From the NCBI RefSeq assembly GCF_040412425.1, contig NC_089742.1, forward strand, positions 72,766,271-72,830,270: 64,000 bases of DNA. Direction: 5' to 3'. The DNA comes from Macrobrachium rosenbergii. Its lineage: Eukaryota > Arthropoda > Malacostraca > Decapoda > Palaemonidae. The stretch's first letter is position 1. Every line of letters starts with the position of its first letter. Under the pieces are notes generated by a model. It had not been told where the DNA came from. It saw nothing but the letters and a program-made list of their open reading frames with translations, and did not search any database. Position numbers and translations under genes: made by a program. Shown here one piece after another: positions 48,534 to 61,334 of the stretch.

Positions 48534-51505
48534 CCCCTTAAAAGACTTATTTTTTCAACATAATGTTTCAAAAAAGAATCTAATTGTTTTATTGAATTAA
48601 ATTAAAATATAACTTGTTTAGACTCTATTCTAATTTGATTTCAACAGAAAATTGCGATTATTTTATGTAAAATTGTAATTTTTAGAAACTCCACTTGAGA
48701 CCTTTTTATGGCCAATAACGAAAGTTATCTCGTATAAATTATAATCATTTTATTCTATCACGAGATATCTGTATGCTTCGTTTTAGTAATTTTGATAATA
48801 GGAATTGAATAAAAACATATTGATGCTTGATAACTTTTATTTTTCCACTTCATTTTGATAAACAAAAGTATTTTTCATTTCATTTGAATAAAAAAATTTC
48901 ACCATTAGAATAAACAAAATCATATATTTCTCTTCATTTGGGTAAAAAAAAAAAAAATTCACTTCACATAAACCAGTGTATTTCCCAATCATTTTGTATG
49001 GTATGATTTGAAGCAGGGGATTATACACAGACTAACTTCACATATCTCACACATGTAGCGAGACTCGTCTGATCGGTTTTCCATTATTATCCCTTTTCTT
49101 AGAGCAAACAACACATTGCCTTGTAGGAGATTTCTTTTTGGGTGTAGGAGGAATGTCAATTGGAAAATGCCTTCCTGAATAGCGGGTAGGATTAGCTGAA
49201 ATAGATGGTCTACCTGGTCTTGTTTGAGGGATTTCAGCATGATACTTCTTCAGAGTTGAATCAATTATTTCCAACCTGAATTTGAGAGATGAACAGCAAT
49301 TTTCATTACTCATCTTGAAACACTGATATGCATTCCAAAGGGCTAGATCTAGCTGATGGAAGAAAACTTTTGTAATATTTTTTGTTCTTTTCCTGGGAAC
49401 AGGATAATTTGCCAAGTTTTGATCCAACTTATCCACACCACCCATTGTGTGGTTATAGTCTACTACAACTTTGGGCTTCTTTTCGTACCTCTCCTACTGC
49501 AATTTCAACTTCATCACTACTGTGAACTGTGGAGAGTAGAACAACATCTTTTTATCCTTCCATCTCATGGCCATAACTTTACCTCTACGATAAGCAGACA
49601 TTTCCCCTTCTTCTTCAACTTTTCAGTTTTCAATGAAACTGGCAGGTCTTTTCAATTTATTCTAACAGTGCCATAGCAATCTGTTCTACATTTTACTAGA
49701 ATATCCACTAACTCAGGACTGGTGTAATAATTGTCTATTGTAAGGCAATAGCCTTTATTCAAAAGAGGTTTCAGTAAAGTCATTACAACCTGTGAGGATT
49801 TAGGCAATTCATTGAAATCCTGGTCGAGCTGTGTTCCTTTACCTACATAAATCAAAAAACTCCACACATATCCTGTACTCGCTTCACATAACATAAAGAA
49901 CTTTATGCCGAATCTTGATCTCTTCAATGGGATATATTGTACCCATCCCAATCTTCCTTTATATAGCAAGAGACTCTCATCAATTGAAATATCTCTTTGT
50001 GGGGTGTAGACAGTTCTAAATTTATTTTCTAAGTGCACATAAATAGGATATATCTTATTCAGTTTGGGATTAGGATGCGAATTTGCATCATATGCTTCAT
50101 TATCAGAAAAATGCAGGTACTGCCTGATTTTCTTGTATCTTTTGAAAGGCATAGTTTCAGCAAAAATTGGGGTTCTAAGAAGTGGATTTTAGACCAATAC
50201 AAGGATTCTTCAGGCTTCTTCACAATTCCTTTCAAAGTATTTAGTGCTAAGAAAACTCTGAGTTCAGGTGGAGTTACAGGATGCCACGTATTTGGGTCTG
50301 CATTGCATTGCTCAGCAAATCTATTGGTTTCAGTGCAAATAAGTTCAATCAGTTCATCATCAAAAATACATGGAAAAATCTAAAGGCGACATACTTTCAA
50401 TATTCCCTGGGATATTGAGACCTGTTGTCCCTGTGAATGGAAATCGAGGGGTGGAGGGGCAGTAGAATCTGCGATTCTCCTCCATTGTGTTTCATCCATT
50501 ACCGTATCTGTATCTGTATTGGTATCGCTGTCGTCACTGGAATCATCCAAGCTTGAATCGTCGCCTTCTGAGCCAGAACTTTCAAGCTCTGTAAATGATT
50601 CCTCAGTATCACTGTTGTCATGGTAATTTGCCATAACTGGGCTAAAATAAAAAATAAATAAAAGGCTAGAATAATAAATAAATAGTCAAGATACTAACAA
50701 ATTACTCGACAATATATCATATAAACAGTCTAAAAAAAAAAAAAAAGAACAATGAAACTTACCTAAAACGTGAAAATGAAGAAATACGGAAGATTCTAAA
50801 AGTCACCACTGGAGAGCTAGTAAAATAGTGCGTACTCATCATAAAAAAAGGAAAAAAAAAATCCTTGGAAAAAATTATACTTTATACTTAACGTATCACA
50901 AAATGGTCAAGAGACAAACAAACGACATGAAATCATCATAATAAGTCAATAATATAACATATAAACAGTCTTAGATGACAAATAAACAACCAAATTTACT
51001 TAGAACTGGCGAAAATACGATATAAAATACGTACAAACGAACGAACAACCTCTCAAGATCACCGGTTACTCTATATACCACAAAATACTCATGGGGTAGC
51101 TAACAAGACACAACAGCAACACGATGAATCAATAATATAACATATAATCAGTCTAAGATGACAAATAATGCAACCAAACTTACCTAATTAGGCAAAAATA
51201 CGCAAAAAACAAAAAACAAAGGTCAAAGATGGCAGCTGAAGTGCTACTAATGACGCCAGCGTCGTCTGCAAAAAAATACAGAAAATTATCGTTGGTAACT
51301 CACGACTTCCAGCAGCAAATACCACTGCCAAACGTATGATATAGGACGAGATATCTCGGAGAAGCCTGCTGTAACAATACTGAGCCACGAGAAATCTCGT
51401 ATTAGCCCAATATTCACGTTTAACTTTTCAACGAGATATCTCGTGGTAAGTCCAAAATTTTTAGCACACTGATAACGATATATCTCGGGTTAATCTTGTA
51501 AGGGG
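48534..51505 (-). mobile_element. piggyBac-like transposon nested in the Tigger-like transposase
   Basis: It is flanked by duplicated TTAA (48530-48533 and 51506-51509). The ends CCCCTTA(A)AAGA and TCTTGTAAGGGG are inverted. The 2972-bp interior carries a minus-strand transposase (49030-50634). Removing it with one TTAA brings the two halves of the Tigger transposase to within one base of the same frame (PRPL next to KGIFKSQLPV), which confirms the insertion site. Confidence 0.9.
48990..50634 (-). pseudogene. piggyBac-like transposase
   Basis: Minus strand, start ATG at 50634. It begins with an acidic Ser/Asp-rich N-terminus (SGSEGDDSSLDDSSDDSD). Next come DDELIELICTETNRFAEQ and YWSKIHFLEPQF (in a shifted frame). 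The catalytic core has DISIDESLLLYKGR (first Asp), CLTIDNYYTSPELVD (second Asp) and MGGVDKLDQN (third Asp). The C-terminal Cys-rich domain reads CVVCSKKR ... HVCEICEVSLCIIPCFKSYH. These are the defining parts of piggyBac-family cut-and-paste transposases that target TTAA. Interruptions are a stop at 50380, a frameshift near 50150, and stops around 49649 and 49490. All three Asp are present, so the copy is recently dead. Confidence 0.88.
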
Positions 51506-51509
51506 TTAA

Positions 51510-52406
51510 GGGCATTTTCAAGAGTCAACTCCCCGTCATTTGGAAGTCCAACGAGAAAGCTTGGGTTACCTTGATGGTCTTCAAGGACTGGTTTAATGAC
51601 CACTTTGTGCCAGCAGGGAAAAGGTATTGTGCCTTGAAGGGTCTGCCTTTTAAGATCCTGCTTGTTTTAGACAATGCCTCTGGTCACCCTGCAAATCTAA
51701 GTAACATGCACCCTAATGTGAAGATGGTGTATCTACCACCAAATACTACATCCCTCATACACCTGATGGACCATGGAGTCATTGCTAACTTCAGGACATA
51801 CTACCTGAGGAGGACAATACGCTCTGCTTTAAGGGCTGTTGAAGGTAATAAGGAGTTGACTCTAAAGCAATTTTGGAAGGGCTACAATACTGCAGATGCT
51901 GTGAAGAATATTGCACATGCTTGGGACGAAGTAAAGGTGACGACTTTGAATGGGGCATGGAAGAAACTGTGTCCGCAGTTTGTGGACAGTTTTCAGGGGT
52001 TGAGCAGGCAGAAGATGTAGAGACTGTGGCAAGGAAAATCGTTGGGCTAAGCAAGAGGCTGAAATTGGACTTGGAAGCTGAGAAAGTCATCCCATGGAGA
52101 GGAACTGTCATCGGAGGACCTCAGTGAGCTGAAGAAGCAGATGATTGAGGAGGAAGAAGAGGCCCCAGACCCAAAGCTCAGAGCATTAACTGCCAAGGGC
52201 TTGTCAGAGGGTTTTGCTCATCTGGAGAGAGCTTTGGCATCTTTTGAGGGTGAGGACCCTACCATTGCAAGGTATGAAAAGGTTCGAAGAGGGATCATGG
52301 ATTTTGTAACTTTCTACAAGGAGACGAAGGAGAAGCAGATGAAGAAAAGTGTGCAGTCTAGGCTTCTTCAAGAAGTCTCCAGCACCACCTGCCACTCCTA
52401 GTCTAG
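51510..52406 (+). pseudogene. Tigger-like transposase, C-terminal half
   Basis: It reads KGIFKSQLPVIWKSNEKAW, VTLMVFKDWFNDHFVP, then KILLVLDNASGHPANL (second catalytic Asp), MVYLPPNTTSLIHLMDHGVI (third acidic site; Gln-Pro-Leu-Asp-Gln in typical members), YYLRRTIRSALRAVEG and TLNGAWKKLCPQF. After a stop at 52018 a further frame gives EEEEEAPDPKLRALTAKGLS with FVTFYKETKEKQ, and the end can be read as FFKKSPAPPATPSLG, a common Tigger tail, finishing exactly at the splice donor CTAG|GTAAGG. At least two frameshifts. The DDD triad is partly kept (second and third Asp). Confidence 0.85.
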
Positions 52407-53848
52407 GTAAGGAATTCTCAACTTTGTTTTGTTTACTGCTTTAATATAACATGTTATTAATTGTAGTAAATTTTATAAAACTGTTAGTGTACTGTACTGC
52501 GATTTACATTTACTGTACATACACAGCATAACCCAATAATTTTTATCATTTGTATCACTGCAGAAGAGATGCCCAATCCAGATTCCCCTGAACCTGAACC
52601 TGAACCCAGTAGCATTTCCAGCTCCATCAGGTGAGGAATTCTTAAGTGTTTAATTTTTATCTAAAAATTTAATATTTACTGTTGCAAAACCTAATTTTTT
52701 TCATTATGTATCATTCCAGATCTCTTTGGTAGTGATGAGAGCCCTGACTCCCCTGAAGAATTCCAGGGTTTTGAAGTTACGGAACCTGTCTCCTCTCCAA
52801 CTTCATCAGGTAACGAATTCTTAACTTTTTTTAATGTTTTATAAATTGTTATAAATTTTACAAAAAGTGTAATGCACTACACCCACCTGTACAGTACTGC
52901 TTTAGTATGTGCTGTTGGTTTACATAATTTTATATCATTATCATTCCAGATCCATATGTTATAGCCTCCTCCCGGCCCAACTCAGCTGAACCTGTCTCCT
53001 CTCCAGCTCCATCAGGTAAGGATTTCATAACTGTTTTTTTCTTTCAAACCACTTTATAAAACTGTATAGCTTACTGCATACATACCCCAGAGCTACAGTA
53101 CTGTATAGTAATTTTTATCTTTTAGCATTCCAAAAATGAACGGTGTCACCTGCTCAAACCCAAATTCACCTGCACCAGTAGTAGCACCTGCACCCATTTC
53201 ATGTCCACCAGGTAAGGAATTCTCAACTTTTTAAAAATTTGTATTACATTGTTTTAAATTGTGTTATACTTAAAATAAATACTACTGTGTACAGTATTTA
53301 TTACTCACTGTAGTACTGTATACAGATCATTTTTATTTTTTTCATTCCAGACTCCCAAGTGCCTGCAGATTCCACACCATAGCCCACCTGTTCTCATCTA
53401 CTGTACCATATTCCCATCCCAGTAAGCAAGCCAACCACTAGAATTTGGTAAGAACATTTTGCATTTTATAAATTGTTATACATTTTATAAAATACTGTAA
53501 TATTTATACTGTACAGAAGTACTTTATTCTAATCTTTATCAAGTACATTATCATTGCAGACTGACAAGCACCTTCATCCTGGCCTCTACTGTAACTGTAC
53601 ATACCCTTCCTCGTGTAGCCTACATCTTTCAAATCACTAAAGGTATGGAATTCTTAACTGTTTTTAATGTTATAAATTGTTATATGTACAATACATTTGA
53701 TAAAATATGAAGGAATTTACTGTACAGCTTTATTCTAATATTATTCTAGACTGCCTGGAACCTTTACTAGAGCTCCCTCATCCTAGCCTACATCTTTTAA
53801 AAATCACTGAAATTAGGTAAGGAATTAATTTTTTATTTTTATAGGGTA
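52400..53848 (+). repeat. Tandem exon-intron modules in the tail of the Tigger-like element
   Basis: Eight consecutive modules. Candidate exons: up to 52406; 52564-52630; 52720-52809; 52950-53015; ~53133-53211; 53351-53447; 53560-53642; 53750-53816. Each is followed by a donor of the form (C/T)AG|GTAAGGAATTCTTAACT and preceded by an acceptor of the form TATCATTCCAG or TCATTGCAG. Intron interiors share TTTTATAAATTGTTATA and TACTGTACAG words. Exons 3 and 4 (90 and 66 bp) are both phase 1-1 and encode TEPVSSPTSSG and AEPVSSPAPSG. Exon 2 has a 1-base length disturbance, and exon 5 has lost its acceptor (CATTCCAA). Another module follows at 61907-61982. Function unknown. Confidence 0.75.
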
Positions 53849-54115
53849 TTTCTGAGTCCAGTCCCGTGTCAGCCGGTGAAATTCCATTACAGCACGAATT
53901 TCTAGGTATAACCTTGCTAGATATACCAGAGAAAAAGAGCTTTCAGGAAAGCTGGGGTTACTACCCCCAGTCGAGCGTCTTCTAGGAAGACGTCGGTATA
54001 AGGAGGGGTGAGTGAATACCCTACCACGAAACTCACTCAAAGATCTCTCCTTATCAAAACCTCGAACAGAGCGGTGAGCCGTTACAGCCTCACACCAAAC
54101 ACCCGCTAGGATCGC
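53849..54115 (+). repeat. Left inverted terminal repeat of DIRS-like copy 2
   Basis: It begins TTTCTGAGTCCAGTCCCGTG. It then shares with the reverse complement of the right end the words TTTCTAGGTATAAC, CTAGATATACCAGA, AAAGAGCTTTC, GTCTTCTAGGAAG, CGTCGGTATAAGGAGG, AAGATCTCTCCTTATCAAAA and GCGGTGAGCCGTTACAGCC. Confidence 0.88.
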
Positions 54116-56199
54116 GACACCAGCTTCACCTCACCATTCATTTTAAAAACGTGAAATCGCTTGTTTTTGTGTGCTCGTCATTATTTTGATTTTCGCTTCT
54201 GAGATGGCGCCGAGCAGCTTTACCATTTCCAAGTTAAGTACCATCTTCTTGTGGGGTTTTGTTCTGATTTTTTATTGTTATGTCTATTTTCATAAATATT
54301 GAGATCTTATTATAGCGCTAATGGCGTCTCCTCGTTGTTTACAAATGACATGCAGGCTTAATTCTTCTGTTCTTTTCAGTTGGTTGTCTCCTGCCGCTAT
54401 AGATAAATTTTGCCCCTTGGTCCCCCCTTCCTGGTGGTTCTCACGGTGGCTGCCCCCTTAAGTGAATTATCTGGCCTACGGGCCTTGGTGTGAGGGTGCC
54501 CCGCCTAGGTTCCTCCAGGTTGGGTTCCTGTTATTTTTGGTCTTACTAGGCTAATTAATTTGGGTTTGAAGATGGTTTCTTTTAGTTTTATTTTTATTAT
54601 TTTGTTGTTGGTTTATTCTCGGGTGCTGGCGGCAGCCTCAGATCTAACCGCTTTCCCCGTGGTAGGCTACGCCTCTGTTGAGCACATTTAGTTTTTAAGA
54701 GGATGGTTATTTTGTGAGTAGGCTGTTTGCTTCCATCCCCTGCCCTGGGTGGGGAGTTGTGTTGAGGGAGTTTGTTGCTGCTCTCCGACTGCTGTGGGCA
54801 GAGTGAGCCCCCAGTCCTCTTCCTCCATTTAGGGGGTAATCCAGCTCTGCTGTAAGCCTTCAGGCTAGTCGCCCCTTGCCCGCCAGCCCTCGGATCCTGG
54901 TTGTCTTCAGCACAAAATTTCTCTCCTCTGTTGTTTCCTCCTTCCCTTCTGCCCTCCTTTTCCTAGCCTATTAAGGTTAGGTCTTATATTAGGCTTCGCT
55001 TAGAAGAAGTCGGCTTCGGGTTGTGTTGCTCCGGTCATTCTACCCTTCCAAGATTCATCGTCTGGGAGTGTGCCGAGCCGGTGAGAGCTTCTGCCTCCCG
55101 TTCCTTCCTGGTAGCCTACTCCTCCTCCTTCCCCTCCCCTCCTCCTCTCCAGCCTTGCTCTACTGCAGGTGACGCTAGGGCTTAGCGTTTTTCTCCGAAG
55201 ACTTCTCCAGCTGGTTGAGATCATTCCTCCCATATCGTCCCCAGCATCGCTGTATTGGGGTTGGTGGTTTGTTTAATATCGAACGTGTTCGAGTCCCTAT
55301 CTGTTAGTCTCCGCCGGGTTACGCTTGATACGTGTAACAATATTGCTTCCAGCCTCATGTTATGAACATAATGGCATTTTACCTGTCTTGTTTCTCCGAA
55401 GGGAAGTAAGGGCGTGAAGGTTATCTATTTTGAGAGGAGCGGATCCTTCCGTCCTCTTGAGTTCTTACCATCACTTATTACTGTTATTATTTTTGTTTTT
55501 GTTTTAGATAAGTCTGTTTATCTACAGGAATATTTTCCTTAATTCATTATATATATTATATAAGTGAGTCCGGTCCTATACCCGGCTCCTGCTATTTTAC
55601 TGGCAGCCCTTAGGTTGGTTCCTGGTTCTTTCTTCATTCCTGGAGTAATCAGTCTGGAAAACCTTTTACCTTCCACTCTATGCAATTTAGAGCTTATTGG
55701 CCCAGCTTATGATTAGGAGTTCTTCTCCGCCGGAGTATTCCGGTTGCAGTTGAGTTTCCCCGCCTCAGCTTTAGTTTGCTTAGGTGGAGGTTCATGTATT
55801 TTCACTTACAGACTGTTCGCCAGAGGAGCCGGGTGCACAGCTTCCTCCTGGAACAACCCACGGTCACGTAGTTTGCCGGACCCACTGGTTGTGCGTCCGA
55901 CTGACATCCTGGTTGTCTGGCACCCTGGATGGTTGTGAGGTTTGCTTCGCCCTGCACAACTGTCCAGGATGAGTCAGGCACAGTCTTTTACATTACTCCT
56001 GCCTTATGTGCCGTGATATTGTTTATGAGGTCTCGAATGGTTTTCGCTCTAGCTAATTGTTGGCTTTCTTACAGGCTGACTAAGCTTCCAAGAAGTTCGT
56101 TTTGAATTCCTCCGGCCTGCTGGGTTTAGAACGCTCCGGCTGGGAAGCCCTACGCCCGACGCCAAGTTGAGGGACTGCTCTCATCCTCGGGCGCATCGG
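54116..56199 (+). other. Long leader of DIRS-like copy 2, non-coding
   Basis: No motif-bearing ORF. Pyrimidine-rich stretches (55085-55150) and several GT/AG pairs are present; a spliced leader is possible but not shown. Confidence 0.4.
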
Positions 56200-58123
56200 T
56201 GGCGTCAGCAGTGCCTGAAGACCTTGGCACCCCTATCATCCAGCAACCGGGATGAGACCCAGCCACCCCAAGTGGATATCCCCACGCTGAGGTCTCGGAG
56301 GACGAGCCGCGATGGGATCTCTCAACCTGGAACCCATGAACATAGAGGTGACCCAGGTGGTAAGTGGTGAGGTAAGTGAGGTTGTTGGGGCGGCCTCTTT
56401 ATTTGACTCTGTTTCATCAATTCTTCGCTCGCAGGTTAGAAGTCTTCCTCCTGGGTGATAGAGCCCGCCTGCTATCCCCAAGTTGAAGTTGAAGACTTGC
56501 TGGAAGGCGTAAGGGTTACAAGTCCTCGCCCTCCAAGAAGGCATCGCCCCGTCGAAGGCTAAGGCTTGTGGGCCTGTAGCCTCGGGAGCAAGTCTGTTCC
56601 TCCAGCAAAGGCGCGAGTGGTAGGGTTGCAAACCAAGCCCTCGCCAACCTGCCGACGAGGCCTTGCCAATCAGCTTTACAAGCTGAAAGCTATGGAGGAC
56701 CTAGATTCGAGGTTTAGCAAAATCTCCGGTAAGTTGGCCAGTCATGATAACATACTGGCGGAATGGCTCACCCACCTCAGCCGAACCACAGTATATTATC
56801 CCCGACACCGCGGACCTTCCCGGGCTGCTCGATGTCGGGTAACCCTTGGCGTTTTTGCACTGGCCATCCAACATGATGGCAACTGACACTTGATGGTCTG
56901 GCACGAGACGGTTAAGGAATTGGGAGTTCTTCCCCGATCTCCTGCCCCTTACCCAGGCCTGAGGCTTACGGAGGAAGCTTGGATTCGGTCAGACAAGGTT
57001 CCTAGGGAGACTGTCATCGTCCCTAGGGACCAAGCTCAGTCGGCTCTTCTGCGCACTCTGACGGAGTGGCAGGCAGACAATACGAAGTTGACTCTTCAAG
57101 GGCAACTTCACTATGTTTGCCCTGGGAGACAACCTTCCCACCCCTTGCTTGATTAAAGCTCTGGCTACGTGCCCCAGCGTGCTTTTGATGGTAATCCGCT
57201 ACCACAGCTATGAGACAGACCCCTACTTCCCTGGTATTCCCAGGAAGTAACAGCTCTGGTTGGAAGCCCGCCCACTTTCAATGGCCGGAAGTTGGGACTT
57301 TCCTGCGCTCCACGAGAATGTTCAGTGAGCAGCCCCCTGCCGTCGAGCTTCTTTGAAAGCGGAGTTTGATGTCTGGGTTAAGTTAGCCCGGTCCTTAAAC
57401 CTCGTATGCCTACCGAAGCTACCGTCGCCTCCTGCTCGGACGAGCCTTTCTTTCAGGTATTGGCTAAACTTGTTGGAGCAGGCTTCCAGTCTGACTTTAT
57501 TTGATTTATCATGGCCAGACTGAATGTCGGAAGTTCATCTGTCGTATGCGACATCCCGCCACGAGCCCAACAAGCTCGCGGAAAGCCGATCTGGGGGACC
57601 TAACCTCTTCCTGAAGAGGAGGTCACGAACGTTATGGCCGAGGCTACACGGCCAACCAGGAGTCTTCGCTCGCTGGGGCATTTCGCCTATAAGCTTAAGA
57701 CCCCAGAATCGCCGCCCCCAATCGAGAGGAGGTAAACGCTCAGGAGGTATAAGAGGCCCTACCATCAGGGCGGTAGTCCAAGCCGCCCCGTCTCGGCAGT
57801 AGAGCAGCCTTCACTTCCAAGGCTCACCTCAACAGTATGTGCTGGTCCAACCAGCTGTACCCTCCTATGTGGCTCCTCACACCGGCGCACAACCCCACAC
57901 ACGAAGGGGCCGGGTTACTTTCACGGCCTTAATAGGTTGCAAGGGGAGGAAGAGGCAAGCCCTCATAGAGGAAGCCCGCACCACCAAGGGGAAGACCTGG
58001 ATTGGTAGGGGAATAAACCCGCCTCCTCCCACTGAGAGAACACAGGTAGGCGGTCGCTGCTTTGGGTTCAGGGACCACGGACCTTCAGCCCTTGGGCACA
58101 CAGCATTGTGTCCAAAGGACTAG
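56200..58123 (+). pseudogene. DIRS-like Gag remnant, copy 2
   Basis: Fragments in three frames align in order with the Gag of copy 1: LEPMN-type start near 56328, FSKISGKLASHDN (56710), LRLTEEAWIRSDKVPRETVI with QSALLRTLTEWQADN (56960-57085), EPFFQVLAKL (57442), SRHEPNKL (57557), QYVLVQPAVPSYVAP (57833) and a basic Arg/Gly-rich end. Numerous indels. It shows that the family has a conserved Gag with variable tail repeats; this copy lacks the Pro-Gln expansion of copy 1. Confidence 0.65.
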
Positions 58124-58169
58124 GATGGAGCTGGATCAAAACCTCCTCCTCTAACCAGGTTTTACTTCA

Positions 58170-58910
58170 GCCTCCCACATCAATCCTAAAAGGATGTGAC
58201 AGAATCTGCTCAACAAACGAGCAATAAAGAAAGTAAGGCACCTAAAGTTTCAAGGCAGGTTATTCACTGTTCCCAAAAAAGACTCCGATCAGCAAAGAGT
58301 GATCCTGGATCTGTCGCGCCTAAATCTCTACATAAAATGCCACAAATTTCCTCAAGATGCCACGTGTAGCTCAAGCACGGACTCCTTACTCGCAGAAAGT
58401 CGTCACCACCTCTATCGATCTTTCAGACGCTATTATCACGCCCCGTTGCTGAACTTCTCAGTTCCTGAGCCAGACTCGGGAATCAAGCCTACCCTTCAGG
58501 GTCATGCCCTTCGGGTCTGAAACATTGCGCCAGGATATCTTTACCTGTTGGCGGACGGTGGTACAACAACTCCGTCTCGCGATATCCTTAGCAGCATATT
58601 TAGACGATTGGATGGCACCAACAGTTCGGAGTGTCAGAAAGCTACATCCATAGCTCATCAATTTCCTGGAGTCGCGAGGTTTTCAACCGAACAGAGAGAA
58701 GTCTCGCCTGACTCCGGAGTCCCGGTTTCAATGGTTGGGTCTCCAGTGGGGATCTGTCATCTCACACGCTGTCCCTTCCGCCCCAAGAGGAAAGAGATAG
58801 CATCCTCACCAGGAGACTCTCAAAATCCATCAGCATCCCGCCGGTCCCAAGAAAGGTCCTGATCCCTTCAGTTTGCTCAGTGACAGACCTGCTATTAAGT
58901 TTAAATTAAA
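58170..58910 (+). pseudogene. DIRS-like reverse transcriptase, copy 2
   Basis: The reading across frames gives LNKRAIKKVRHLKFQGRLFT, VPKKDSDQQRVILDLSRLNL, VVTTSIDLSDAYYHAPVAEL (motif A), AAYLDDWMAPTVRS (motif C, intact YLDD) and ESRGFQPNREKSRLTPESRF with QWLGLQWG. The arrangement is that of tyrosine-recombinase retrotransposons (YLDDW, then WLG). Frame changes near 58360, 58460 and 58540 inactivate it. Confidence 0.78.
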
Positions 58911-59780
58911 AGACATAAACAGAGGTGGCGGAGTCGAGCCACTGTCAAGCCAGGGGAGACAAGGGTCTCTCCATTCCCTCAAATCTTAAAGACAAGATTG
59001 CGTCCTTGGGCCTCGGTCAAGGGCCTGTCCAATACAGTTCCGCTTCAATTTCCCCCTCCGGCACTAGTTGTTCACACAGACGCTTCCCTAAGCGGCTGGG
59101 GGGGATATTCACCAAAACAAAAAGTACAAGGAACGTGGGTCCAATAACAGCAAATCTCCATATAAATATTCTCTGGAAGCTATGGCGTCTTTCTCTACTC
59201 TGAAGAAAATTCATTTCCCAACCGGATTCATATCAGGTTGGTATTGGACAGCGCAGTGGTAGTTCATATTGCACTCACAGGGGCGCCCAAATCAGGCCGA
59301 GCAATCAAGTAATGGTTGCTATCTTCTCCTGGCGAACAAGCACTGCTGGCACCCCGTCAGCCACCCACTCAGTGGGGTAATGGAACGTGGTGGCGATTCC
59401 CTGTCCACAGGACTACCCGAGACGGAGCGGTCCCTGGACGCGGAGTCTTTCAAATGGATTTGCCGCCGGGTTCCGGGCCTCCAAGTGATCTGTTCGCAAC
59501 GGAGAGCAACCAAGCTCCTGTTATGTGGCCCCAACCTGACCTCAGGCGATGCCATAGACGCAGAATGACAGTAGATTAAACAATTGGGAGAAGATTTATC
59601 TTTTCCCCCCAATAAATTTACTGCTGAAAGTTTTACACAAACTCAGGACATTCAAAGGTCAATTAGCCCTAGTAGCCCCCTATTGGCCGAAGAGCAATTG
59701 GTTCCCTCTTCTTCAGGAACTGGGATTACGGAGTCTTCGGATTCCCAAGCCCATTCTGGACTCGTGGCTAGCACAAACTA
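58911..59780 (+). pseudogene. DIRS-like RNase H and linker, copy 2
   Basis: PALVVHTDASLSGWGGYSPK holds the first catalytic Asp of RNase H. Further on, VDLFATESNQAPVMWPQPDL, YLFPPINLLLKVLHKLRTF and QLALVAPYWPKSNWFPLLQE match the segment that links RNase H to the recombinase in this retrotransposon type. Several stops are present. Confidence 0.7.
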
Positions 59781-60740
59781 GACTCAGGCCAGCTTCCTCA
59801 AGAATTCAGAATGCCCTAGTTTTGGGACTTTATAAAATTCGCAGTCTGCAGGAGCTAACATTGACCCTGTCAACACTCTGTTTTTTAGAATCAGATAAAA
59901 GAGATTCTACTATTAGACAGTATGACTCAGCAGTCAAAAAATTAGCCTCCTTCCTAAAAGCATCTGAAGCAAAATCATGACAGCTAATTTAGGAGCTTCC
60001 TTAGATCATTGTTTGAGAAAGGCCTTGCTCCTGCCACTATTGGTCACAACCAATCCAGCATTAAAGAAAGTATTTTTACGGGGCTTTAAAATCCACCTTA
60101 CAGATTCTTACTTTTCATCTATCCCCAGCATACTGAGACCAGTATCACGCCACAGTCTGTTACGTGGTTTCCTCAATGACGCCCTCAAGTTAGCATCAGA
60201 GATGGATAACTTCATTGCTCTTATCAGGATCTGTTAAGGAAGACTTTATTTTTGATTAGCTGGCTTCAGGTGCTGTAGGAATCTCAGAGCTGTCGGCTCA
60301 CTAGAGGTGATAATTATGTGAACTTCCTCCTGTCTGGAGAGGTCCTCCTTTCCCCTGACCCTAGATTTTTAGCTAAGAACGAAGACCCACAGGACAGGTG
60401 GTCTCCTTGGAAGGTGGTGCCCTTCCTCAAGACCAGTCTTTATGTCCAGTTTATACACTTAAATCTTACCTTTTAAGAACTCCACAGAGTAAGTCGGGTC
60501 CTCTTTTTATCAGGGAGAAAGGTGGTACTCTTTCACTAAATGCTATAAGACAACAAATTCTATATTTCATTAAACAGGCCAACCCAGATTCAGTTCCCAA
60601 GGTTCATGATATTCGAGCAGTTGCTACTTCCATTAATTACTTCTCTACAATATGGACTTCTTTGAGTTATCTAAATTTACGGTTGAAATCACCTCTAGTG
60701 TTTAAACGCCCACTATTTAAAATCGTCAAGCCCTGAAATT
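59781..60740 (+). pseudogene. DIRS-like tyrosine recombinase, copy 2
   Basis: N-terminal part: SDKRDSTIRQYDSAVKKLAS. Middle: LISLASGA-type block followed by SELSALTRGDNYVNF and LLSPDPRFLAKNEDPQ. Catalytic end: CPVYTLKSYL, SGPLFIREKGG, VPKVHDIRAVATSINYF (the His-X-X-Arg box is intact as HDIR) and VFKRPLFK. The nucleophile Tyr can be recovered only in the neighbouring frame: CGCCCACTATTT contains one extra C compared with a CGC-CAC-TAT (Arg-His-Tyr) reading. A shift near 60660 also occurs. It would catalyse integration of circular cDNA. Confidence 0.75.
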
Positions 60741-61334
60741 TACCATAGCTGTGGGAAGTGTCATCTCCCACCTTAATTAATCATGTCCTTGTCCTTTCCT
60801 TTCCCCGCTCCGCCTGCCTCATTTACTTTTCTGCTTATTCTCCTGGTTGATTACAATTCTCACCGCCTGGCTCCTCATATTGATGTTTCTTGTACCTGTT
60901 GGGATGGAAATAGTGTAATCTGACATGCTATGATTGCTTTTCTTATGGGGTACTGACAGTTTTTATTTGCTCCAATGCACTTGTGATATATGTATGTTAA
61001 TGTCATTGGATTTTTGTCTCTACGTGTTTAGAAATAAGTTTACGGTATAGTATTAAGGTTATATTTGCAGTTATTTTGTGCGCTTTCATGTTTCACCTTT
61101 ACGAAGTAATTTTAAGGTTTTTGGGGCCTTCTCCGCCGTGTCGGGACCTCCCCTAATGCTTCATAGTATTAAGTTTTTGATGTGCCTTAGATTTAGTATG
61201 CCTTAGTCTTAATATTCTGCTCACGGAAGAGATTGCTTAATTAAAATAATTTTGGTAAACTTTTGCCTTTTCTTCAGATTACCCCCCATTTCTTTTTCCT
61301 GGTAGTTGCAGCCTTGGCATGATTCTCTATCACG

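Noticed and set aside
54116..56199. Possible host promoter or CpG-type region because of GC-rich sequence
   Set aside because: It lies between the terminal repeat and Gag of the DIRS-like element and is its leader.
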